The position numbers and the translations under genes were made by a program. DNA of 7,733 nucleotides, from assembly GCA_031259655.1 (NCBI GenBank), contig JAIRLF010000250.1, positions 1-7,733 on the forward strand, given 5' to 3'. Shown one piece after another: positions 1 through 5,470 of the stretch (positions within the stretch are counted from its first letter, which is position 1; every line of letters starts with the position of its first letter). The notes beneath the pieces are model-generated. The model had not been told where the DNA came from and ran no database searches. It saw nothing but the letters and a program-made list of their open reading frames with translations. Source of the stretch: Prevotellaceae bacterium (GTDB lineage Bacteria > Bacteroidota > Bacteroidia > Bacteroidales > UBA932).

Positions 1-215
1 AGGACATCTCTCGACGACTTCACAAAAATCAAATTTCTCAGGAGCGGATATAACACACGCCTGCATCGCTCCGAGTCTTTAATCTTTCTTTCCTTATAGT
101 ACAAAGGAAAAAAGTACTCGATAGCGACCGCTTCAAGATATGGTTTGATTTTTTCTGCCTTACCGTTAGCTGCGAATAAGACATACCACAAAATATCCGA
201 GTTACTGTGACCCAC
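1..215 (-). CDS. UpxY-family NusG-like transcription antiterminator (N-terminal fragment, cut by window edge)
   Basis: Reading leftward from a GTG at 215-213, 71 codons stay open to the window edge. The product starts VGHSNSDILWYVLFAANG and continues with YLEAVAIEYFFPLYYKERK, then VLYPLLRNLIFVKSSRD. This is the NusG N-terminal (NGN) pattern of UpxY proteins: an aromatic WYVL strand near residue 9, an EKxKxYL helix, an EYFFPLYY strand, and the basic linker leading to a P-L-x-x-L-I-F-V strand. UpxY proteins are known in Bacteroides fragilis as operon-specific antiterminators encoded first in capsular polysaccharide operons; they act on the RNA polymerase reading their own operon. The KOW domain lies outside the window. 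The frame is open upstream to a TAG near 287-285 with no ATG, and the GTG gives the usual short lead before WYVL, so GTG is the best start, though ATT or GTT upstream cannot be excluded. The family call is firm; the linked polysaccharide operon is inferred. Confidence 0.85.
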   Translation of the reverse strand, partial: MGHSNSDILWYVLFAANGKAEKIKPYLEAVAIEYFFPLYYKERKIKDSERCRRVLYPLLRNLIFVKSSRDV

Positions 216-251
216 TAATTTCTCGGTTATTGGAATAATAATAACAATAAT

Positions 252-288
252 ACAGATTACCGTCGAATGTATTACGACGATAATCTAT
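252..288 (-). promoter_or_regulatory. Leader RNA hairpin just upstream of the upxY-like gene
   Basis: In the leftward transcript AGAUUAUCGUCG (286-275) pairs with CGACGGUAAUCU (265-254) around a nine-base loop, UAAUACAUU. All twelve pairs form if one U·G wobble is allowed, and an outer U·G and A-U extend it to 14. Read on the plus strand the same position is an A·C mismatch, so the structure favours minus-strand RNA. It ends about 37 bases before the GTG start. No U-run follows, so it is not a terminator. Recognition hairpins are known for other specialised NusG proteins (RfaH at ops DNA, LoaP at the dfn RNA), which makes a loading or pausing site for the antiterminator a reasonable inference. 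Confidence 0.5.
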
Positions 289-327
289 TGAATCAAAAAA
301 GGATATACCTTAGATTCCCCCAAGTAT

Positions 328-471
328 TTACCCTCTTGGAGCGAACCTTATCCCTTCACTGATTCCCAACGAAAAGATAAAAACGTTTAAAAGTTTTTCC
401 CTTACCAAGGGACGAAAACTCAAAACGGTATGCGAGGACATATATTGCAATGCCTCTGCACTAAATTCCAT
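328..471 (-). CDS. Possible 47-residue leader ORF upstream of the upxY-like gene
   Basis: An ATG at 471-469 opens 47 codons ending at TAA 330-328. The peptide begins MEFSAEALQYMSSHTV and ends GISEGIRFAPRG. I recognise no family. It lies between the leader terminator (504-538) and the leader hairpin (252-288), on the same strand as the upxY-like gene, and an A-rich stretch (ATAAAATTTA) precedes the ATG. An open frame of this size can arise by chance in such AT-rich DNA, so it may simply be untranslated leader. Confidence 0.15.
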   Translation of the reverse strand: MEFSAEALQYMSSHTVLSFRPLVREKLLNVFIFSLGISEGIRFAPRG

Positions 472-503
472 TAAATTTTATAACCTATAAAATCTAATTT
501 AAC

Positions 504-538
504 AAAAAAAGCTTTCGGAACATTTATTCTCCAAAAGC
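504..538 (-). terminator. Rho-independent terminator/attenuator in the leader of the upxY-like operon
   Basis: In leftward RNA, GCUUUUGGA (538-530) pairs with UCCGAAAGC (519-511) to give a nine-pair stem with one U·G, a ten-base loop, and then seven U (510-504). The plus strand has no U-run after the stem, so the signal is directional. It lies about 220 bases downstream of the leftward promoter at 766-795 and about 290 bases before the upxY-like start, so it could end a short transcript, act as an attenuator overcome by antitermination, or both. A stop codon of an open frame (526-524) falls inside the loop. Confidence 0.75.
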
Positions 539-679
539 AACAACATAATTATAACAGGATAAAAACATTCGGCAAAAAACAAACTTTGCAAAATCACATT
601 TTATCATCTGCATTGTTTGATTTTCATCGTCTGCGAAAGACTCCAAATTGCCGTTTACTATCAAATTTTTTATACCCAT
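524..679 (-). CDS. Candidate small ORF of 51 residues between a promoter and a terminator
   Basis: An ATG at 679-677 opens 51 codons ending at TAA 526-524. The peptide starts MGIKNLIVNGNLESF and has a hydrophobic, cysteine-containing C-terminal part ending YNYVVAFGE. I recognise no family. For coding: a good leftward promoter (766-795) sits about 80 bases upstream, the stop lies in the loop of a terminator, and the frame is open far upstream (to about 940, with another ATG at 880), which is long for such AT-rich DNA. Against: the longer frame would span the promoter, an 88-codon open frame lies antisense, and no clear ribosome site is seen. It may be a small gene, a leader peptide, a decayed gene or untranslated RNA. 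Confidence 0.25.
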   Translation of the reverse strand: MGIKNLIVNGNLESFADDENQTMQMIKCDFAKFVFCRMFLSCYNYVVAFGE

Positions 680-746
680 TATACTTTTAAAAAACACTTT
701 AAATATAAGTTTCCCAAACAGTTCCGAAATCTTCTTTTCTTTCCGG

Positions 747-772
747 ACATTTGCAAACTTGGGTGCAAATGT
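747..772. repeat. Perfect 8-bp inverted repeat overlapping the leftward promoter
   Basis: ACATTTGC (747-754) and GCAAATGT (765-772) are perfect inverted copies separated by ten bases. The right arm covers most of the -7 box of the leftward promoter and the expected start site lies in the spacer. This is the position of a repressor operator, or of a hairpin at the 5' end of the RNA. Part of the symmetry follows from the -7 motif itself, so function is uncertain. Confidence 0.4.
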
Positions 773-795
773 ACATAAAAATCTTATTCCACAAA
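766..795 (-). promoter_or_regulatory. Bacteroidota-type promoter facing left, towards the upxY-like gene
   Basis: On the minus strand TTTG (795-792) is followed after 18 bases by TACATTTG (773-766) and then CACCC. This matches the primary sigma consensus of Bacteroidota (TTTG, about 19 bases, TAnnTTTG). Transcription should start near 758-760. No other equally good promoter was found between here and the upxY-like gene, so its leader would be about 540 bases long and would contain the terminator at 504-538. Confidence 0.6.
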
Positions 796-856
796 CATTT
801 TTCAGAAAAAGGGTGTACGACAAAATTCCCTTTGTATTCAACAATCTTGAAATTTT

Positions 857-887
857 AAATCCGACAGGAGCTAAAACCATCGGATTT
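857..887. repeat. 8-bp inverted repeat (hairpin) between the two divergent promoters
   Basis: AAATCCGA (857-864) and TCGGATTT (880-887) are perfect inverted copies with a 15-base loop. Only four T follow on the plus strand and none on the minus, so it is at best a weak terminator for rightward transcription. Its role is unknown. Confidence 0.35.
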
Positions 888-930
888 TGCCCGTTAGGGT
901 ATTCTGCGGCATAACAGCGAAAAAGAATGT

Positions 931-960
931 AATCTGTGTATTAACTATTAACTACAGATT
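931..960. repeat. 7-bp inverted repeat enclosing a tandem TTAACTA repeat, upstream of rdgB
   Basis: AATCTGT (931-937) and ACAGATT (954-960) are inverted copies; between them TTAACTA occurs twice in tandem (941-954, its last base shared with the right arm). The element ends 27 bases before the putative -7 box of rdgB, so an operator role is possible but unproven. Confidence 0.3.
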
Positions 961-986
961 TTACCGCGATTTTGAAATTTTTTTCG

Positions 987-994
987 TACGTTTG
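987..994 (+). promoter_or_regulatory. Putative -7 box for rdgB
   Basis: TACGTTTG followed by CG matches the Bacteroidota -7 consensus TAnnTTTG. The start site would fall near 1001, giving a leader of about 37 bases to the ATG at 1038. There is no TTTG at the normal -33 distance; the nearest lies only 12 bases upstream, so the promoter may be weak or need help. Confidence 0.45.
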
Positions 995-1037
995 CGTCGT
1001 TAAAAAAGGTCTTTAATAAGGTTATATAATTGATAAA

Positions 1038-1628
1038 ATGGAAATTATCTTTGCAACACAGAATGCGCATAAAATAAGCGAAGTTCAATCCATACTTGGC
1101 GACGGATATACGATTGTCAGTCCCGAGCGGCTTGGGTTTAATGGTGAAATTCCGGAAGAAGCGTCGACTCTCGAAGGAAATGCTTTTCAAAAAGCCCGGT
1201 TTATACACAAAATGTTTAATCTCCCATGTTTTGCCGACGATACAGGATTAGAAGTCAAAGCATTGAATGGCGCTCCGGGAGTATATTCGGCGCGGTATGC
1301 CGGCGAAGGTAAAAATTCGGAAGACAACATCGCCAAATTACTTAACGAGTTGTCGGACAAAGATAATCGCGACGCACGTTTTCGTTGCGTCATTGCATAC
1401 ATCGACCGTTTGGGAGCGGAACATCTGTTCGAGGGCATTGTAAACGGGCAAATCCTGTTCGAAAAACAGGGTGCGGAAGGTTTTGGTTACGACCCTGTTT
1501 TTTGTCCCGAAGGGTTTCACATTTCGTTTGCGCAAATGAGTCTGGTCGAGAAAAACCTTATCAGCCACAGAGGTCGGGCTGTGAATAAATTCGTTACTTT
1601 TTTGTCACAATATTCAACGGATATTTAA
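1038..1628 (+). CDS. rdgB: Non-canonical purine NTP pyrophosphatase, RdgB/HAM1 family
   Basis: The 196-residue cytosolic product matches the usual family length. RdgB/HAM1 enzymes hydrolyse dITP, ITP and XTP to monophosphates plus pyrophosphate, keeping deaminated purines out of DNA and RNA. Visible signatures in order are FATQNAHK at 5-12 (phosphate-binding S/TxNxxK), EGNAFQKA at 46-53 with the metal-binding glutamate, FADDTGLEV at 65-73 with the catalytic Asp68, GAPGVYSARYAG at 78-89, FGYDPVF at 149-155 (base recognition) and EKNLISHRGRA at 171-181. All key residues are present. The ATG at 1038 fits the family start exactly, and a -7 box lies at 987-994. The 3' end overlaps the convergent DUF3108 gene by 35 bp, with no terminator between them. 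The function is confident from motifs alone. Confidence 0.96.
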   Translation: MEIIFATQNAHKISEVQSILGDGYTIVSPERLGFNGEIPEEASTLEGNAFQKARFIHKMFNLPCFADDTGLEVKALNGAPGVYSARYAGEGKNSEDNIAKLLNELSDKDNRDARFRCVIAYIDRLGAEHLFEGIVNGQILFEKQGAEGFGYDPVFCPEGFHISFAQMSLVEKNLISHRGRAVNKFVTFLSQYSTDI

Positions 1629-2481
1629 GATTTTCGTAACGCATAAGCCTGCCTTTCACCTTACCCACGATTATTGGCGATTCCAATTCTAACGGGACGT
1701 GATTTTTATCGTCGGATATCCAAAGAATGATTTTTTCGTCGCCTTTAAAGACGGAACCGGCAATCACTTCGACAGCGAATTTAAGGCAATTTACTTTGGC
1801 TTTCACCGCTTTTATCTTCTTTTGTTCTTTCCCTAAAAAACGGCATTTGATATTGTAGATATCGTCGTCGAGCACAATCGACAGTGTATAAACCTTGTCG
1901 GGATAAGCGTCGCTGAAATCGAGATTGCGCAGATAATAGAAATACGTTATCACGTCCAAAGTGCAGTCGTCCAATTTCATTTCAAGAGTTTTCGGAGGAT
2001 TTTTTCTCTTTTCGATGACGGCGTCTATCTTATTATTCGTCCAGTCAAAGGTATACGTATTTTTTATCGAGTAGTTCCCTTCGTTGATGTTTCGGTGAAA
2101 ATATAGCGAACGGATGTTGGGAACGGTAAATTTGGCTTCGTAGAAATCTCTCACTTTAAAGAAGGTGTCGTAGAACTTATATGTTCTTGCTTCGGCAATC
2201 ATGTGAAACTCTGTCGGTTCGACTTTCGACTTATCGACCTTCAACGACACTTCGCCTACGTCGATAAATATTGGTCCCCACGAATAGGATGCGGCATAGG
2301 TCAAAACTTCGTTATCGTTAAACGCCAAATCCGTTTCTTCGATATTTACCTTGCACAATTCCTGCGCTACGCCTGCCGAAGCAGAGAATAAAAGCAGGAA
2401 TACGGCAAAAAATACAAATTTCAATTCCCTTGCGGAAGCGTTCAATTCACTTGGTTTAACGACATTTAATAAATATTTCAT
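1594..2481 (-). CDS. Exported DUF3108 domain protein
   Basis: The 295-residue product has an N-terminal export signal: a polar, slightly basic lead of about 21 residues, a hydrophobic core (FVFFAVFLLLFSASAG, 22-37) and a likely type I cleavage after GVA at 39, just before QE. There is no lipobox, so a periplasmic location is expected. The mature part follows the DUF3108 pattern: EVLTYAASYSWGPIFIDVGEVSLKV (about 58-82), the FYDTFFKVRDFYEA segment typical of the family, DVITYFYYLRN near 176-186, and a C-terminal half with an ILWISDD strand and a stretch describing an envelope-type beta fold. Biochemical function of the family is not established. It follows the DUF255 gene by 56 bases on the same strand, so it may be the last gene of the folA cluster. 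Its 3' end lies inside rdgB. Confidence 0.8.
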   Translation of the reverse strand: MKYLLNVVKPSELNASARELKFVFFAVFLLLFSASAGVAQELCKVNIEETDLAFNDNEVLTYAASYSWGPIFIDVGEVSLKVDKSKVEPTEFHMIAEARTYKFYDTFFKVRDFYEAKFTVPNIRSLYFHRNINEGNYSIKNTYTFDWTNNKIDAVIEKRKNPPKTLEMKLDDCTLDVITYFYYLRNLDFSDAYPDKVYTLSIVLDDDIYNIKCRFLGKEQKKIKAVKAKVNCLKFAVEVIAGSVFKGDEKIILWISDDKNHVPLELESPIIVGKVKGRLMRYENLKYPLNIVTKK

Positions 2482-2537
2482 ATAAAATTACACTTTCAAA
2501 ATCGACTATAAAAGTAAAACAAAAAAAGATAAATCAA

Positions 2538-4487
2538 TCAATATTCCGAATTTTTGTGCATTTTCACGTAATCTATAATTCGGGAATAATCTCCGTTTAT
2601 TTCGTCGAGTATGTTTTGAGGAATATTGCGAGCGCTGGGGTTTCCGGCGTCGGGAAACACAAAAAGATTGGGAGCGAAATGACAATAGACCTTGGATAAA
2701 TATTCTTTTGGGATGAAAACGACAATCGGCTGATACAGTTCGTAAAACAACGTGTTCGCCCAATATGCGACGTAAGGACCGGCTCCCGGCATTTGGTCTT
2801 TGATATTGTTTATCATTTGCACCGAAACATCTCGATAGTATTGATTGCCTTCAAGATATGCCAAATAAGTCAACACTTTTGTCATTACGGAATTTGACGA
2901 CGGATATGCCTTGTCAATAAAATCCATCATTCGTGGAATAATCGAAGGCAACGAATCGTCGGTAAAGAAAAACATCCCCGTCTTTTCGTCATAAAAATGG
3001 TTAAACGTGTAATCGACAAGACCTTTGGCGGTTTTCAGATAATCGCTTTCGCCCGTAATCTCATACAGTTGGAGAAATGCCGTGATAGTGAAAGCGTAGT
3101 CGTCCATAAACGCCGGAGTTCGATTTTCGAATATCCTGAACATTTTGTAATCGTCATGTATATAATTTTTTGTCAGTGCATTGGCAATATCTTTGGCTTG
3201 TTCCAACAGATAATCTTCGCCAAACGAACGGTACGCTTCGCACAGTCCGCTTAAAAACAGCGCGTTCCATCCGCATATTGTTTTGGAATCGATATGTGGT
3301 CGTTCGCGTTTTTCTCTCGTTTCAAGCAGGATTTGCTTCAATGTTTTTATCTTATTTTTACACTCTTCTAACGATAAGCCGTGTTTTTGCGCCAAAATTT
3401 CTTCATCCATATTGATGGACAGGACGCTTTGAGTTTTACTTTCTTCCAGTCCGAAATAGTCCGCCATAAATTCGTAATCATCGCCGAGCGTTTTTTCCAA
3501 TTCCGACGACTGCCATGTGTAATATTTTCCTTCGACATTTCCTATTTCGGCGTCAACCGACGAGTGGTATAAATTGTCTTTACAAAGCCTGAGTTTCATG
3601 AAGTTTACCGTTTCGGTGATTACTTCCTTATACAGCGGGTTGGGGTTGTTTCGATATGCAAGGCTGTATGCAGCTACCAGCACGGCATTGTCGTACAGCA
3701 TTTTTTCGAAATGAGGCTTTCTCCATGCCAAATCGTCGGTGTAACGGAAAAATCCGCCCCGCAACTGGTCGTAAATTCCGCCTCGGGCGATGTTGGTCAA
3801 TGTTTTTTCAACGTAGGACGTCAATAAGGGGTCGTCGAGGTAATATCCCGAATTAAGCAAGAAAATCAGCGACATGGGTAAAGGAAATTTAGGCGAGCCC
3901 AAAGTGCCGCCATTATCGTTGTCGAATTTTCGACGCCAGGGTTCTACTATCAACTTGATGTTTTCGATCGATATTTTTTCGATTGGTTTTTTTTCAATGA
4001 TGTTTGTACTTTTCAATATTCCAACTAATTCTTCTCCGACTTCCTCTAATTTGTCGCGGTCGTTCGCGTATGTATATTGCATTCCCAATATCATCTCAAG
4101 AAACTGTTCGGGCGGGAAATATGTGCCTCCATACACCGGCGAACCGTCGGGCAACAGAAAACACGAAACAGGCCACCCGCTTGAGTTTGTGATTATTTCT
4201 ACAGCGTTCATATAAAACAGGTCGACGTCGGGACGCTCTTCTCTGTCCACTTTTACACTTATGTAATAACGGTTTAACGTTTGCGCTATCGTATCGTTAT
4301 CAAAACAGTTTCGCGATAATTCGTGACACCAGTGACATGCCGAAAAACCTATACTGATAAAAATCAATTTGTCTTCTTTCCTTGCGGCTTCGAACGCTTC
4401 TTCGCCCCATGGATACCAATTGATTTTCTGATGGGAATGATTCCTCAGATATACGCTTGTCTCCTTTATTAATCTGTTATATGCCAT
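2538..4487 (-). CDS. DUF255 thioredoxin-like / six-hairpin glycosidase-like protein (YyaL, SPATA20 type)
   Basis: This 649-residue protein belongs to the widely conserved YyaL/SPATA20 family. The N-terminal thioredoxin-fold domain (about 1-160) has the family start NHSHQKINWYPWG, the active-site motif CHWC at 51-54, VDREERPDVD at 80-89, a GWP at 104-106 supplying the cis-proline, and GGTYFP at 120-125. Then come SPKFPLP (198-204), GGIYDQLRGGFFRY (236-249) and PHFEKMLYDNA (258-268), marking the alpha/alpha six-hairpin barrel related to N-acylglucosamine epimerases and glycosidases. No signal peptide is seen, so it is cytosolic. The substrate of the family is unknown; a redox role is implied by the intact CxxC but not proven. 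It starts 17 bases after folA ends, which suggests cotranscription. Length is normal for the family. Confidence 0.9.
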   Translation of the reverse strand: MAYNRLIKETSVYLRNHSHQKINWYPWGEEAFEAARKEDKLIFISIGFSACHWCHELSRNCFDNDTIAQTLNRYYISVKVDREERPDVDLFYMNAVEIITNSSGWPVSCFLLPDGSPVYGGTYFPPEQFLEMILGMQYTYANDRDKLEEVGEELVGILKSTNIIEKKPIEKISIENIKLIVEPWRRKFDNDNGGTLGSPKFPLPMSLIFLLNSGYYLDDPLLTSYVEKTLTNIARGGIYDQLRGGFFRYTDDLAWRKPHFEKMLYDNAVLVAAYSLAYRNNPNPLYKEVITETVNFMKLRLCKDNLYHSSVDAEIGNVEGKYYTWQSSELEKTLGDDYEFMADYFGLEESKTQSVLSINMDEEILAQKHGLSLEECKNKIKTLKQILLETREKRERPHIDSKTICGWNALFLSGLCEAYRSFGEDYLLEQAKDIANALTKNYIHDDYKMFRIFENRTPAFMDDYAFTITAFLQLYEITGESDYLKTAKGLVDYTFNHFYDEKTGMFFFTDDSLPSIIPRMMDFIDKAYPSSNSVMTKVLTYLAYLEGNQYYRDVSVQMINNIKDQMPGAGPYVAYWANTLFYELYQPIVVFIPKEYLSKVYCHFAPNLFVFPDAGNPSARNIPQNILDEINGDYSRIIDYVKMHKNSEY

Positions 4488-4504
4488 GAAATATCCATTC
4501 TGTC

Positions 4505-5002
4505 CTACATACGAACCTGTATTCTTTTAAGTGTTATGAAACTGAAAGGATAACCGAAATCCTTTCCTTTAATAAAATCAATCCTTTCGACCTCGTTCCA
4601 TTCGGTTTCCGAAATCGCGGGAAAAAAGGCGTCGGCGTCGTAACTGCTGTGAACCACCGTTAAATATATTGTATCCGCAATCCCCAAAGCCTCCCGATAA
4701 ATCGAAGCGCCTCCTATAATAAACGTATTTTCGTCTATTTCGGATGCAATATTTATTGCCTTTTCCAGCGACGGGGCAACAATGCATTCTTCAGCGGCAA
4801 ACTGTGGATTTCGACTTATAATAATATTGATTCTGCCGGGCAACGCTTTACCTATCGATTCGAAGGTCTTGCGTCCCATTATCACCGGATGCCCGTTCGT
4901 TATCGACCTGAAATGTTTCAGGTCTTCTGCAATATGCCACAACAGTTTGTTGTCTTTTCCTATGGCATTATTTTCATCAACAGCAACTATAATAGAAAGC
5001 AT
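4505..5002 (-). CDS. folA: Dihydrofolate reductase
   Basis: The 165-residue product is of normal chromosomal DHFR length. The enzyme reduces dihydrofolate to tetrahydrofolate with NADPH in the cytosol, supplying one-carbon units for thymidylate, purine and methionine synthesis; it is the target of trimethoprim. Motifs seen: IIVAVDENNAIGKDNKLLWHI (4-24) with the Met20-type loop and Trp22, the catalytic acid Asp27 in EDLKHFR, VIMGRKTFESIG (40-51) for NADPH binding, PGRINIIISRN, FIIGGASIYREAL (94-106) with the conserved Gly-Gly, and YLTVVHSSYDADAFFP. The proline that usually precedes the catalytic region (LPxDL) is alanine here (Ala25). It is the first gene of a minus-strand cluster, with a possible -7 box at 5098-5105. 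No thyA is visible nearby. Confidence 0.95.
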   Translation of the reverse strand: MLSIIVAVDENNAIGKDNKLLWHIAEDLKHFRSITNGHPVIMGRKTFESIGKALPGRINIIISRNPQFAAEECIVAPSLEKAINIASEIDENTFIIGGASIYREALGIADTIYLTVVHSSYDADAFFPAISETEWNEVERIDFIKGKDFGYPFSFITLKRIQVRM

Positions 5003-5097
5003 TTTCTAAAATTTTTTTTAATTCCGGCAACATATATTTCTAAATAACATTTAATTGATACGCTAATAATATAAAAATACATCGACGCAACGCGGCA

Positions 5098-5105
5098 CAA
5101 AAATA
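5098..5105 (-). promoter_or_regulatory. Possible -7 box for the folA cluster
   Basis: TATTTTTG on the minus strand matches TAnnTTTG; the start would lie near 5091, about 90 bases before the folA ATG. No TTTG occurs at the normal -33 spacing. The DNA is very AT-rich, so a chance match is possible. Confidence 0.3.
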
Positions 5106-5223
5106 CAAAAAAAATAAATACAAGTACGACATGAGCAAATTTTTTTTTAACATTCCGCCTTATTGTACCAAAAAAACAAAAAGCACAAACGTAATGCTGC
5201 GCTTTTTATTTCCTTTGTATTTA

Positions 5224-5330
5224 GGGTCTGTCCGAAAACTGTTATATCAACCGAAAATTATTGAAACAAAACAACCCCGAGCAAGCGTAGCACAGCTCGG
5301 GTATAGTCGTCTACTCTTCTGAGAAAAAAC
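5224..5330. mobile_element. Possible orphan insertion-sequence end with internal hairpin
   Basis: GGGTCTGTCCGAAAAC (5224-5239) looks like the terminal inverted repeat of DDE-transposase insertion sequences. CCGAAAA recurs at 5251-5257. At 5276-5301 CCCGAGC and GCTCGGG form a seven-pair GC-rich hairpin with a 12-base loop, followed on the minus strand by a T-rich run (5275-5263), like a terminator just inside an IS end. No gene on that strand lies to its right, no transposase is present and no second end is seen in the window. It is thus best read as a remnant or short non-autonomous repeat; the family is not identified. Confidence 0.35.
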
Positions 5331-5353
5331 AAAAATCATGTCGCGAGAATGCA

Positions 5354-5395
5354 TGCAATCTCAGGAAAAATTTCATGAAATGTCATCAGATTGCA
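5354..5395. repeat. Nested inverted repeats upstream of the response-regulator promoter
   Basis: TGCAATCT (5354-5361) and AGATTGCA (5388-5395) are perfect inverted copies. Between them, centred within one base of the same axis, lies the perfect 12-bp palindrome ATTTCATGAAAT (5370-5381). The centre is about 75-80 bp upstream of the putative -7 box at 5449. The size, symmetry and position fit a dimeric regulator site, possibly for the downstream Fis-type regulator itself, but this is inference. Confidence 0.45.
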
Positions 5396-5448
5396 GCAAT
5401 CCGGAGAAAAAATAAAAAATAATGTCGCAAAAATTCAGGAAAATAGAT

Positions 5449-5456
5449 TACTTTTG
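5449..5456 (+). promoter_or_regulatory. Putative -7 box of the two-component operon
   Basis: TACTTTTG followed by C is a perfect TAnnTTTG match. The predicted start, near 5463, leaves only about eight bases before the ATG at 5471, so the mRNA would be nearly leaderless. No TTTG is present at -33, consistent with an activated or weak promoter. No -24/-12 (GG-N10-GC) sigma-54 promoter was found here. Confidence 0.45.
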
Positions 5457-5470
5457 CAAAAATTAATGAC

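Noticed and set aside
379..413. Hairpin TCCCTT-ACC-AAGGGA and the nearby AAAAAC...GTTTTT repeat as terminators
   Set aside because: Short stems, no U-run directly after the stem on either strand; listed here only as extra leader structure.
524..880. 118-codon minus-strand frame as one gene
   Set aside because: It would span the promoter at 766-795 and its product resembles nothing known; only the part after the promoter (524-679) is kept as a weak candidate, though its length in AT-rich DNA is noted as unusual.
648..914. 88-codon plus-strand open frame starting at TTG
   Set aside because: Low-complexity Phe/Ile/Asn-rich product, no family, antisense to the leader signals and overlapping promoter and hairpins; no promoter or ribosome site for it.
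216..1000. Mpi-type invertible promoter as in Bacteroides capsule loci
   Set aside because: The inverted repeats present are only 7-12 bp and none flanks the promoter on both sides as the usual longer recombination sites do.
948..1208. 86-codon minus-strand frame across the rdgB start
   Set aside because: Lies over the rdgB promoter and antisense to its conserved N-terminus; a shadow.
5131..5322. 63-codon plus-strand frame
   Set aside because: Runs through an A/T-rich tract, the IS-like end and the hairpin; no family and no promoter or ribosome site for it.
5040..5470. Sigma-54 (-24/-12) promoter for folA or the two-component operon
   Set aside because: No GG-N10-GC pair with the surrounding TGGCAC/TTGC pattern was found; TAnnTTTG boxes explain the start regions better.
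5003..5470. tRNA, riboswitch or CRISPR array in the longer intergenic regions
   Set aside because: No cloverleaf or TPsiC-like sequence, no recognisable aptamer core and no regularly spaced repeats were seen here or in 216-1037.
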